Assembly: GCA_038380795.1 (NCBI GenBank)
Contig: CM076266.1
Coordinates: 47,204,425 to 47,268,424, forward strand
From: Pyrocephalus nanus
Lineage: Eukaryota; Chordata; Aves; Passeriformes; Tyrannidae
DNA length: 64,000 bases
Direction: 5' to 3'
Both the position numbers and the translations under genes were made by a program. Below are positions 37,322 through 49,900 of the stretch, one piece after another. The first letter of the stretch is position 1. Every line of letters starts with the position of its first letter. The notes under the pieces are model-generated. The model did not search any database. It saw only the letters and a program-made list of their open reading frames with translations, and was not told the origin of the DNA.

Positions 37322-37912
37322 TGTGATGGTTCGGACCTGGCTCCCTGCCAAATGCCCAAACTCACGGTAACAAGCCCTTACCCCTCCCTTCTTCCCTTAT
37401 GGCAAAGGAAAAAAAAAATATAAAAACTGAAAACCAAAAATCAATCTAGTTATACAAAAACATATATTTTTAAATATATTACAGTTATATACAATTAAAA
37501 TGCTATGTACACAGCGAAGGGAATCCAAACACCCCCCGAAGGGAAAGGGAAAAAAGGGACAAAACCAGGATATAGAGATATACACAATCAAATCCAAGAA
37601 CTAGCAAAATAACTAGCAAAACAGATCTCACCACGTCCCTCAGAAAAAACAAGATCCCCAGACATGGCCAGCACTCTCCAATCTCCCGCGTGGCAGAGCA
37701 GTGGTCGCTTCAGGCCTCGGCCTCTGGATAAGTGAGACCCACACAAGGACCCACTGCTCCTGAACCTTGCCAGAAGGGAAGAGTGCAAGGTCTCTAATCT
37801 CTAGCTTGTTTATACCCTGGTTTATGTAAAAAATCATATGGAATACTGGGTACATGGCCACTTCCTTGGTTACAAGCTGGGTACCAGGAAGGCCTAGACC
37901 AAAACCATCACA
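37322..37912 (-). mobile_element. Probable solo LTR of an endogenous retrovirus
   Basis: A 591-bp segment begins TGTGATGGTT and ends AACCATCACA, a perfect 10-bp terminal inverted repeat with the TG...CA ends typical of retroviral LTRs. The flanks are atctc on the left and ttctc on the right, a possible 5-bp target duplication with one mismatch. No internal gag/pol sequence is adjacent, so a solo LTR left by recombination is the simplest reading. The minus strand carries a TATA-like ggtataaaca near 37806-37817, about 100 bp from its start, which favours minus orientation, the same as PPP1R9A. It is GC-richer in its right third. The family is not identified. No coding capacity. Confidence 0.75.
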
Positions 37913-40137
37913 TTCTCACACTGATTTTTAGTGATTCTGATCCAAGACAAAGGTTTTTTAAACTATATTATGTTCCTAGGAAGTCTTCATAAATATACCC
38001 CAAAGCTAAGTAAGATTAGTCATATACTGAATGCTGTTCAATGCTGCTGAATTTTTGATGCTGCTTTAGTATTTGTATGATTGGAGAAAAGACACTGATA
38101 CAGAAACAAGTATAAGGAGAAGTACAATGTCGATGTTAAAACCCACCCTCATTCATGCTAACATCAAGTAAAATGAGGATGAGTCAGTATTGCTAGACTC
38201 AACTAAAATGCTGAGCTAAGGTTTGACTACAAACCTTTAGGTCTGAAATGCAGCAATCGTTGCAAGCAAGTACAGGTTAAAAACAACAGCTCTTAGTTTA
38301 ACTTGAATTATCTCATTTACCAATATGATGAGAGAGACCTGAGCCTCAAATGTGAACGGAGATGAATCACACCAAAGAAAATGGAGATACTGCTTGCTGA
38401 GGACAAAAAATATCTGAGAGTGAGGTATAGGGAAAAACTATGTCACGAAATGAGTATGTTTATTTGGGGATTTCTTTTCATTATGTTAACTGGTCCCATT
38501 ATCTTCCTTGTGTTCAATGACTGGCATTAGTATATCATGGCAGCAGTTTCAGATTTGTTGCAAAATGGCTGGACATGCTTCCAGATAATTTTCTTTCAAA
38601 GCATAAAATCATATATTGAATTCTGGTTTGGGATGATCTTTCTTGAATCAGATTAGAAGAAGAGATGATTCCTTCAATTGTACTCACTGTTTTGGAATAT
38701 TTGGATAATCGCACTAAAAGTGAACTGAATATACTGCTGGTGGTGAATACAGTTATCATTATGTCTCCAAATATATCATGCCATTCTTATCTAGTATCTT
38801 ACCTAAGCATTCAGCCTGACATTGTAGGATCACTGCATTAAGGTCTGTATTTCCCATCTTGCATTAACTCAGTCTTCTGTACAGTGATCACATATTTTTG
38901 CCCACTGCCTTGAACAATGCAGTTGACTTCCCTGAACTAAGGGAAGAAGGAGGATAAATTTGTATGTCATTTATCTCATTTTGTACAATCAAATTTAATG
39001 GTTGACTGATTCTATGAAATGAATCTCTGGGTGTTAAACTGAAGAAAAGAATATTTGTGCTTGGAAACTTTCTTTCTTTGTGAAACAGTCTATCCACCAT
39101 AGTAACAAACTGCTTGCTCAGTACAGTCATGAGAACTGTCACTCAAGTTTTACTTTGCTAAAAATAAGATAAACATTTATAACTTTTTCCTCAAGGTATG
39201 GTTAACTTAAGTAGAACTATTTCACTTTCCCCATGTCTGTTGCCACTGTGTTTCCCAGAGTGTGCGTGGGATTTCAGACTCATGGGAATAATCTCATTCC
39301 CTGTGATTTAACAGATTTGGGTTTGCTGTCACTCTGGCCAAGTACCTGGTACAATAAATCTACTGAGCCATTACTTAAAGAAAGCTCTTTTTTGGGAAAA
39401 GCCAATATAGTATCTTAACCTCTGATTTTACCACTGCAAGTATTGAGAAAGAAAAAAAGTTTCCACAGAATTCACCTGTGACGTTTACTGAGATTTACAA
39501 CAGTACTTGTAATCCAGCAACAGCTGAACCAAAAAGCCAGCAGAGGTGAGATGTCAAAACAAATCCTGAAGAACTGCTGCCAACAGAACATACTTCTGTG
39601 CTCTCTAAAGTGAAAGAAAAAGGGGCCATCAGTGAATCACCCAGCACCAAAATAATAATAAACTGTTTGATCAAAGAAACAAGTATTATTGTTATGCACC
39701 CTGGGTGGCACCCCCGGGGAAATCATACATACACATACGTGACCACTTGCTTCTCTTTCAGAGGGCAGTTGACAGGGCACAAACCAGAAAAGACACGTGA
39801 CTAACTATAAAAATATATTGCAGACTAATTCAGAAAAAACCCTACGTTTTTGTTATAGTACTTCATTTTTAGGAGTAAGATTAGATAGATGGAAACTGAT
39901 TATTCTTGAAAAAAAGGTAGAGTTTCAAAAGTTTGGGGCATTTTCTTATCTACCAAGAATCTTTAGAGAATTTGGTTGACTGTAACCAGTAAGTAGTGGC
40001 AAGCCTTTTTTCATTTTTTTTAAGAAAGTCAGAATGGAGGTAGCTATAAAGAATCATGTGGGCTATCCTCCCCATGGGCTAGCCAGCTTGGTCCTACATC
40101 AACCACATTATCAGTGTTTCATACTATAAACTCTGCA

Positions 40138-40179
40138 ACATAAAAACTGTCTTATCTGACATAAAAACTGTCTTATCTG
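40138..40179. repeat. 21-bp tandem duplication (two exact copies)
   Basis: The unit begins ACATAAAAACTGTCTTATC and is repeated exactly, directly before the CR1 copy at 40184. It may be a target-site or slippage duplication connected with that insertion. Confidence 0.95.
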
Positions 40180-40183
40180 ATAT

Positions 40184-40563
40184 AAGGCTAAGAGAATTGG
40201 GATTGTTCAGCCTAGAAAAGGCTTAGGGGTAACCTAATTGTGGCCTTCAGTACCTGAAGGGAGCCTACAAGAAAGATGGACAGAGACTATTTACAATATA
40301 GGACAAGGGAGAATGGCTTCCAGCTGAAAGGCAGTAGGTTTAAATTAGATATTAGGAAAAAAATCTTTACTGTGAGAGTGGTGAGGCACTGGAATAGGTT
40401 GCCCAGAGAAGTTGTAGATGCCCCATTTCTGAAAGTGTTCAAGGCCAGGATGGATAGTGCTCTGAGCAACCTGGTTAAGTGAAAGCTGTCCCTGCCCATG
40501 GAAGGGGGATTGGAACCAGACAATATTTAAGGTACCTTCCAGGCCATTCTATGATTCTATAGA
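40184..40563 (+). mobile_element. CR1 LINE 3' fragment, about 380 bp, plus orientation
   Basis: Begins near ggctaagagaattgggattg, with gttcagcctagaaaaggctt, then ggcttccagctgaaaggcag, ggcactggaataggttgccc and a terminal ccattctatgattctata, a well-preserved CR1 3' tail with its ATTCTATG-type repeat. It starts 5 bp after a 21-bp tandem duplication. No open ORF2 remains beyond a short reading at 40276-40482. Confidence 0.95.
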
Positions 40564-40778
40564 TCTACTGAAGAAAGTCCCAAACATATTGAGTATGTGC
40601 TGGATATGACTATATTGTCTTTGCAAATTGTGCTAAGGAACAAGACCTGATCCCACGTTCACCTGCTGCTGTTTATCCTTTTTAACCTTTCAATGACTAG
40701 TGGTCACCAAAGATAAAGAACCAAGTAAGAACTGCGTATTGGTGGATGGTACCTTGTTGCAGCAGCTTTTCTACCACA

Positions 40779-40802
40779 CCTAACCCTAACCCTAACCCTA
40801 AC
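40779..40802 (-). repeat. Interstitial telomeric repeat, four units
   Basis: The plus strand reads CCTAAC four times in succession, i.e. TTAGGG on the minus strand, without a mismatch. It lies 216 bp after the end of a CR1 copy, inside the large intron. Short interstitial telomeric tracts are common in vertebrate genomes and are often attributed to repair of double-strand breaks. Confidence 0.95.
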
Positions 40803-42095
40803 TCAAGTCTTACTCACACCTAAATAGTCTATCTGACATTCAGTTCTTTATTATACTAGGACATTCAACATCAGGGGCCACTGTTAATGTACACTGGTGA
40901 TCACTGTGCAATACCAATTGAGAAACCATGCCTTCAACTGCAATTGCTATGCTATCATAATTCCTGCTCCTCATGTCTGTGTTCAGAAAGCAAAAACAAG
41001 CAAAAAACACGTGATGTCATTCACCACAGGAAAACAGCTGCAAAAAATGGCACAAGTTTTGTTGTGATCTTTTGCAAGAATCCAAATGAGGAAACTTAGT
41101 GGCTGAGTAAGTAGTTTGGAAATCGGACATTCAGAAAAACATTCGAAGTTGTGGATGAGACCTTCAATACTTTCTCAGTCTAGAGAAGTCTCTAAGTTCA
41201 GAACAGCATGCAATAGCCCCTCTAAGAGAAGGAACAGGTACATTTGCAGGGTAGCTGCCAATTTCTTCAGAGTAATTTTACAATCATTTGTTTTGAACAT
41301 ACCAAACTGGACTACTGGGTTTCCTTCACTAAAGATGAAAAATTCTCTTGTGGGGACATAAATGAGGAAGAGCTGTAAGAATATCTCAGGAAGAATCAGT
41401 CAAGTTCAAGGACGTGACACTAACCTACAGTGTTGTACTTGAAGCACAAGCAGTTGCGAGAATTCCTGTCCTGAATCCTGCAAGAGCAGGAGGAAGGCAA
41501 AGCACTGAGGATTCCCTCTCTGGCCGTGCTCAAGAAACTAAATGAGAGGAAAAAAAATCACAGTTTGACCATTACCTTCTGCTTTTAAGTCTTTCTACAG
41601 CACAGCTTCAGTGAGGAGAGGAAGCTCTGGCAATGTCTGCAATTGGTGACTTCTTTTAAAGAATATTTTCTTTGCGATGTGGTTGTTTTGTCACAGTCAA
41701 AGGGAATGAGTCAGTGAGGAGGCTTCCTCCAGCTCTCCTGGCTTCGTGCTCCCCTAAACCCTGCGTGGGCATCAGCTGTCAGTAATGCTTCAGCAAGGAA
41801 GCATCAAGGAGACAAATCTTCCCAAGAAGCAATTGCAAGGGTGAGACACAGATGGGAATTAGACAGTAGCAATGTTGAAAGAAACTGATCATCTAACATC
41901 AAGCCTGGGGTTTCCCTCAGAAAGCTCTGTAGGAGAAAGATCTGTTTTAAGTGTCCTGAAACTCCAGCACAGCAGATACTAGTTTCTGAAATTCTGGAAG
42001 TATCTGGGCCCTAGACTTCTCCACTGCAGAGAGACCTCTTCAGACATATGATAGAGAGACAGGAGCAACTGCTGCCACAGACAGACAAAGTATTC

Positions 42096-42975
42096 TCAGA
42101 ATCACTAAATATGCTGAGTTGGAAGGATCCAAACAAGGATCATTGAGTCCAACCCTTAGCCCTGCACAGGACCATCCCAAAGATTCACACCATGTGCCTG
42201 AAAGCATTGTCCAAATGCTTCTTGAACTCTGCCAGGCTTGGTGCTCGGACCACTTCCCTGGGGTCAACCTGGGAGTTCCAGGGCCCAGTCATCCTCTGGG
42301 TGAAGAACCTTTTTCTAATATCCAACCTAAACTCCCTCTGACACAGCCTCAGGCTCTACACAACCACGGGTCCTGTCACTGGTCGCCACAAAGAAGAGAT
42401 CAGTGCCTGCCCCTCTTCTTCCCCTCATGAGGAAGTTGTAGATTGCAATGAGGTCTCCTCTTCTCCAGGCTGAACAGATCAAGTGTCCTCAGACACTTGT
42501 CATACAGCTTCCCCTTAATGCCCTTCACCATCTTCGTTGCCCTCATTTGGACACTCTCTAACAGCTTAATATCTTTCTCATATTGTGGTGACCAAAACTG
42601 CCACAATATTCAAGGTGAGGCTGCACCAGTACAGAGCAGAGCGGGACAATCCCCTCTGTTGACTGACTGGCAATGCTTTGCCTGATGCCCCCAAGACACA
42701 GTTGGCCCTCCTGGCTGCCAGGGCACTGCTGACTCATATTCAACCTGCCATTGACCAGGATCCCCCACGTCCCTTTCCACGACACTTCTTTCCAGCATCT
42801 CAGTTCCCAGTCTGTATGAACATCCAGTGTTGCCCCATTCCAGGTGCAGAATCTGGCATTTCCCCTTGCTGAACTTTATATGATTGGTGGTTGCCAAGTC
42901 CTGTTGAGGTCTCTCCCAGGGCCCCCCTACCTTTGAGAGAGTCAACAGCTCCTCCCAGTTTTGTGTCCAAAATGG
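42096..42975 (-). mobile_element. CR1 LINE fragment, about 880 bp, minus orientation, probably a different subfamily
   Basis: The left end resembles a CR1 3' terminus (cagaatcactaaatatgctg, agttggaaggatccaaacaa). Interior landmarks include atcctctgggtgaagaacct, ggtctcctcttctccaggct and ttgccctcatttggacactc. The minus-strand readings contain KDIKLLESVQMRATKMVKGI and LFSLEKRRPHCN as ORF2 remnants. Its 3' region (gatcattgagtccaaccctt) differs from the other copies in this window, suggesting a separate CR1 family. Several frame breaks; inactive. Confidence 0.92.
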
Positions 42976-43949
42976 AAAGTATTATCTCTAGATATTCTTA
43001 TTTCAGACAACTGGCATGTTATCAAGTCTTCTGTCCGTTGGAAGAGTCATAAAGACTATTTCTAGTCGAAAACCCCAGTGCCACTGTCCTGCAGCAGTGC
43101 CAACACATCTCCTTTGGCACCCATACACCTCCATCCACTACAGCATGTCCTGCACCTGGTCTGTCTATGGGGAGAAGCACCAACTCCAAACTGTGCCATG
43201 GTTGCATTACCTGGTCGGACACAAGCATTAAAACCTGTGGACTAATCACACGCATTCATTAGCCCTGTGGCATGAGGGTGCATTTGCTTCACATAATAAG
43301 CAGCTGAAGAAGTGGGCAAGCTTCTCTTTTAAACTTCTTTCACTGAAACTAGAATCTGGAATTTTATAAAGTGCAGTTTTGGTCCAAAACATGGAACTGA
43401 AATTGCCTTGGTGGTACTACATATGGATCAGTCATATCCCCTATTCCTGCTACTTGGCTCACTTTCAGATGTGATTTTTTAAAACACCTTTTTTCATTAA
43501 GTAATTTCCTAGAATCAGTGAAATTTATTATTTATATCCATTTATTATTTACTCAGTGTGTACTTATTTTATTGTTAATGTACTAGTTTTGTTACAATTT
43601 GCACTGCTACTTGCCTACATAGCAGAAAAATATAAAATCACTGTTGCTGTAAATGAGATGTGTGCCCCATGTGAAAACTTCATGCTGTTACTCCTAATGA
43701 AGACAGGTCAGAGTAATTAGCAAGTAAAAGTAAGCCCTGGTGCTGAAGAGTAAAACCACAGCTCAAAGGGAACTTGCCACTTGCACAGCTCTTAGGGTTG
43801 CTGTGTGTTTGTTTTAGTAAGCGATTAAAACGGTAAGGTGCACTGAAACCTGGAGGTGACAGATGTACAAGTAGACTGAATATTCCTGGGGCTTTTTTGG
43901 TATATAATAATGGGTTAGAATTCCATTAGTTTTATTTTTTTCCCCTCAC

Positions 43950-43966
43950 TTTTTTTTTTTTTTTTT
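43950..43966. repeat. T17 homopolymer run
   Basis: Seventeen T in a row, preceded by a second pyrimidine-rich tract (tttttttcccctcac). Comparable runs are T16 at 50214-50229, A15 at 1310-1324, T15 at 9112-9126 and A14 at 15510-15523. Confidence 0.95.
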
Positions 43967-46900
43967 CATAACCATTACTACAAAAGGAAAATTGCAATAC
44001 TGTGCTGTTTTTCTCTGGTACAGGCTAAATGATTTTCATTGAATTCTCTTCGATGAGTTTTGCAGACCTGGGTCTAAATCTTCTTGGATAGTGGGTAGGT
44101 TTTTGTAATGCAGCAGCTTGGATGGAACAGTGTAATGGGAGGAATAAATGACTTGTGAGGTGACTCTTCCAGGTCTTACTGATCATATATGAATACCTAG
44201 GAGAGTTTTGAGTGTTGTGTACCTCACAAGTACACTTCATATGTAATTCATTCTTTTGCTCTGACCTTGCCTTTTTTTTAACTCTACTTTGCATCCCTGT
44301 AAGTTACTGACAAAAATGTACTTTGCAACTGTTTATATCTTCTACTTTCTATTTTTGGTCAATAATCTACTCTTTAGATATAGAGAATAAAAATCATGAA
44401 GAAAAAAAGTTATGTGTTTTTCTCAACAATAGCTTGACAATTGCAGGGAAAACAGACAAGCTCCGCCATACTACATTCCCATAAAGCTCAGGGTTTGTCA
44501 GGAAGTCCCTCCTGCCAGACTTCTTTCACAGATCCTGGACAGATTAGAGATCTAAGTACAACAATTTTAATACCTTATTGCCTACAGCACTGCAGGACTG
44601 ATCTTTAAGCCTGAATGCCTCTGGCTGACTATCACTGCATTCCTGTTTCAGGAAAAAGTGAAAACATTTGTCTACACCTTGAGAGTGCCTCCATCCAGCA
44701 CAATGAAGAAGTGGTTGCAACAAGAGCATTCAGGTAGCCACACTACACAAAAAAAATATAAAAATGTGAACAAGAATATTTAAGAAGAAAATTCATTTCC
44801 TATATGACAGCAGATATTTTGGCAAGCCCCTCTATTGCCAAGGTAACAAACTAGCATGCTCAAGAACGCATTGTATCTTTGAACAGGGAAATAAGCATGC
44901 AAACGAGAATGTTTTAGTGAGTCGAGTTTGACAAATTAATTATACTACAGTACAGGCTCCAGTCTGGATGGACCTCTGGTGTCCGAACAAATTTAAACAG
45001 ATAAGAGAGCACAAAGCAAAGTTGCCATTTCTGTCCCTAGACATTTATTCCTGAATCTGTTGCAGTATTTCTTCCAGATCCTTGCACTGCTGCCAATTTA
45101 CATCGTAACCAATGGTGCTATTTTTCTTCTGCCTTTAAGAGTGTGACACATGAGCCAGCCAAGAGTAAATGCTGCTTCTGGTACCAATTAGTACAGGCTG
45201 CCATACAGTAGCAATGTCACCATGAATCAACACATCAGTGTTTTCTTCTCCCAGCAATTTCACTCTCCCTCAGCCTACAAGCCAGGATGCCCAAACATGG
45301 AGTAAAAATGCCACAAACGTTCTCAGAGGCAGACATCTGAAACAAAATATTGACTATGCACAGAATATTGTATTTAAAACACTTCTCAGCAGGGATAAAT
45401 TGTGTAACCTGCATATTTGCTAAAAATGAATCCACAAAAAAAAAAATTCACAAGCAATTCCTTTTATTCATTTACAGATGTCAGAACTGTTAAGAAAATG
45501 ATTCAAAGGAAAAGAAGGACACAAAAAAGTGATCATAGGCATTAATTTAGAACATTTGCTGAGTGAATTATACAGGGATAATTCATCCAACTTGAGTTTT
45601 ATTGTGAGTCCTTACTGTGAAATTATTACATACTTTGAACAAAAATGAATACAACTTTTATGTATATTTATATAAAAAAAATCTTGAAAGTGTACTATAA
45701 ATAGTACACATTGCTCTCTATCCCTTTACTTAAAGCAGAGAAGAAGGCAGAGGTGGAAGAAAAGAGTTAGGTGGAAACAGAGTGATTTTGTGTCTAATTA
45801 CCTCAATATTACAAATATCAATATCATCAATACAAAACCCTATCGTGGTTTTTTAGGGTGCAAAGTTGGAACACAAAGGTTTTTTATTTCTCTCTCACAT
45901 ATCTTGTCTCCTTCCCAGGAGCTACTGCATTTAGTACTAATTGTCAGTCTTGTTAATACTCTGCAGACGCAGCAAAGGCTGCATGAGCCAGGGAGAAGGA
46001 TCTCCAGTGCCAGAAATCAGAGGACTTTACAGTCTTGCCTCAGACCAAGGAACAAAAAGCAAATGTATCTTCAAGCCAGACCATAGCAGGAGCCTTTCTG
46101 AATCTCTAAAACTGTCTCACCACCATCTCTCACAATAAGTTCATATAAAAACCTTAAATGATTTTTTTTTTTAATGAGAAGTTCTTAATGAATACTTTAA
46201 CTAAGATGAGATTGCTAAATATAGCACTTACAGTCTAAGATGAGTGTGGGAAATTGTATTATATTCTATTAAGAAAGACTCAAGAGATGTAATAAACTCT
46301 TCCTTCGCACATGCCAGCACACAGACTATTCATTACTTAAGTACATGGCATCCGAACTGAAGCATAGCTAAGTATGACATTAGATACCAGATATCAACTG
46401 GCCTCCTGTGCAGGGTAAATATAATTCCCCAATTTAAGGTGGTACATGTCACACAGGATGTCTATTTAGTTTCTAGTGCAAATGAATATTTTTCTACAGT
46501 GATGGAAATCTTATGATTCTAAGGAATCTGAAGCCTTTGGTGGCCTGTTACTACATTCACATTAACTTCACCATGAAGCAATATAAAAGAGACCAATTAA
46601 TGGGGTATTGCATTAATTTGGGAAGAGTCTTGCAGCCATACAGCTTGGTAAGGCCACTGATTGTATATAAAAATGGACAAACAGGCAGAGCCTAAGAGGA
46701 TTAATGAAAAAGCTTCTGTAATACAGAAAAAGGTTTGCTGTATTTTGTAAACATCTTTCAAATGGGCAGTGCAACGCCACATTCTCAGCATCAGATCACT
46801 GCTCAATTACTTCATATTGTAGACTTAGCAATCCCTTAATTGCACCTGCAGGCAGAATTCATTTTGGCTGACTGCATTTTTTTCTAATGATAGTTTCACA

Positions 46901-49900
46901 TTTGCACTGTTTAGCACAATGAATTGCATCCCAGTCAGATGTAAAACTGCCTAGAGTAAGCAAAAGAATGTTTATCCATTAAGCATTCATACCAAGTGTA
47001 TTACATTACAGTTAATCATACCAATGCTTCAAAAATGAGACAGTCTGTATTTCCAGAGGAATTCAGTCTCCCTAATGCCTCCTAATATGGTACGAGGGCT
47101 ACACAAGCCAAGAATAGGGGTTCCCAGGTCTGACTGCATAGCTGGTTCAAACACACCAGCTCTAAGTGAAATTTAAAAGATGGTATTAATGGTGCAAGAA
47201 ACAGAAGGTTACAAATGTGTGCAGAAAGTATATCCAAACAAACAGACAAAGAGAAAGACGGATCACAGGGGATAAGCCGGTATTAATGAATAATGCTAGC
47301 TTGGGATGAGACTACAGCAATAATGCCACAAAGTGGGGATTCAAGATAAATACATTTAAAGTGACTCAATTCAACACTATTCTTGGACATTTTTCAACTT
47401 CAACATTTGCTATGACATCAGGCACAAAGTCTGGTATTACCCCCCTGAAAACAACAGCAAAATTAACTTCATCAAACCCAAGAGGAAGAGGTGAGAGTCT
47501 ATATCACAATTGGTTTTCACTCTACCCCACACACTGTGGAAAAATTAGATAAGCATAGAAAGTAGAATGAGTTTTGCTCACATAAAGATTTTACACAATT
47601 CTACTCCTGGTGTCCAAATTTACTATATAATTTCAAATCCATTATAAACATTTTCTATATACCAATCCGTGATGGATCTGAAATTCTGGAGAACCAAATG
47701 GAAAGTGCAGCACCCAGTGCTGTCATCCTGAGGAGGCATTGGGGAGCTCCACAGGAACCAGGCTGTGGGCACCCTAGCTTTTGGCATGACTCCCCCATTA
47801 TTTCCCCCATATTCAGATAGGTTCCCATGTCTGTGGCACGGGGTGTCAAAGACATTGAGGTAAGGTTAGGTAACACTGATTGCAGAGTTGTTATTGCTAT
47901 GCCTCAAAAAAGCAAAGCAGAATATCTTTGCTGGTTGTACTGATACCATTTCCGTATGCGGAAGAACGAACATGAACCTCCTCCACTGACACCTGATGAG
48001 AGAGGAGAGTCTTGATTCCTACTGTGCTCCTGTCCTTCCATAGGCAGGAAGAAAACAAAGGGAAACTACAGAGGTGAGTGATATCAATGAAGAGTGGGAA
48101 AATACATCCTTTTTGTTCTTTCACGCTTCTAGAAAGAAAATGGTTTCAGCCTGGCCACTTTGAGAAGCTGAGAGGACGCACTTGTGCATGCACATTTTAG
48201 GGTTGTTTTGTTTTGAAAGAGTGTTGATTTGTTTTTATCCCCACAGGAACATCTTGCTTTACTGATCTGGGGTTGACCAAGCATCTCCCTGTGTAGACCC
48301 TTAATAGTCCCTGCATGCTACTTTCAGGCAGAGCAGCAGGTAGGGTACCATATTTGTAGAGATTCGTTACTGGTTACAGAGACAGATATGGGGTTAAGCG
48401 TGAGCCCAGTGCTGCCCCTGCCACATGCCAGCAGTGGAGATGGCTGTGGAAGCTGATGTACATCCAAAACCTCCCAGACCTTTATAGCTGACTTGAGTCT
48501 TCTGAGCTTTCTGTCTTCCAGGTGCAACTTGTAGACCTGCTTAGGACAGAAATAAGTGAAGCTCGAGACAAATATTCCACCTTTGTGAGGGAAACTAAAA
48601 TAAGAGGCTTAGCTTCCTGTCCAGATTCACCCAAGCAGAGAAGGAGAAACTGCTGTTTACCCTGTGCAATAACAGAGAACTGTGAAAGCTATGGAAGAAC
48701 CTCTGTATGTTGTGTCAGTACAGCAAACAGAGCAGGGACATCTATGAGTGTGCTGCTCAGTTACTGAGGCAGCAGAAGTGTGCAGCACACAGCTGGTATC
48801 ACTGTCACTCACAGTAACTGTATTTTGGCTACAAACAGCTGCACACTTCTTTTAAAAGAGACACCATTTAGCAGAAGCTGGACATACTCCAGATAACAGA
48901 TTAAAATGGTTGTAATCTGTGTATGACAGGCTGTAAAGCCAATACTGTAAGCCTTTCAGTAATCTTAGCATGATTTCAATGGCTACCTCAGTCTAATATA
49001 ATGAATAAGAGAACATACCCAAATATCTCTAAAAAAATCCTGACATTTAAATAATTTTAAGAGTCTGCTAGTGTTCATTGTCTAAAGAAACTGGCAAAAA
49101 TGTGACTCTTGCCTAAATTAAGAGCTCTGAATGAACAACTAGAGGAAGACAGCAAAGTAACCTTAGAAAATTTTGCTAGAATACATTTACACATATAACC
49201 TGAGCTATTTTTATGAATCCATAAGTAAAAAAAAACAGTACACACCCAAGCTTTTTAGAAGCATGCCCTAAAATAGTATTTTATAGCTATAGTTTCAAGA
49301 ATACCCATCAATGCTTAAAGGTTTCTTTTCCTGGGCATGACTATTGTTCTTAACTCTCTGTAGATCAAACATAAGGAAAAATAGAAAGTAATTCAAAGCA
49401 GTCCTTCCAAGTTCTTCTTTAGTATTATGAACCAAAAGCTAGTACTAGGTCAAGAAAAACATAAATGACAACGTTAACATTCACTGGGAAACTGCACAAC
49501 AGACAACTGGGACAAAGTATATTTAACTCTTGGCTGCTTCTTACCCCTAGAAAATCCAAAACAATGGTGAACAAAACCACTGTCATGGATGAGGGAGTTA
49601 GTTAGATACAGGTCGTGTGAGAAAATAAGTATGTGGTTGGACATCAAAACAGCCAAGATGGTAAAACTTTAATCTTAAAAACTTTAATTTTAACCTTATT
49701 GTTACTGATTAAACACTCTGAGATTCTAATAAAAAAACTTATCAAAAGAGCACCTTTTGCTTGAAAATAAAATAATTTTAAAAGAGCATGAAATTACAAT
49801 TTTTAAAAGCCTTTTCTATTGTACTGGTAAACTAAAAATCCACAAACACAATTTTGTCTATAATCAGCTCAAGTTTTGTTTTTCAATTCCTTGCAGTAAA

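Noticed and set aside
40887..41361. Two short plus-strand readings after the telomeric repeat
   Set aside because: No similarity recognised; ordinary intron composition.
43921..43966. Poly-T as the tail of a minus-strand processed pseudogene
   Set aside because: No recognisable gene-derived sequence lies on the upstream side, so it is treated as a simple homopolymer tract.
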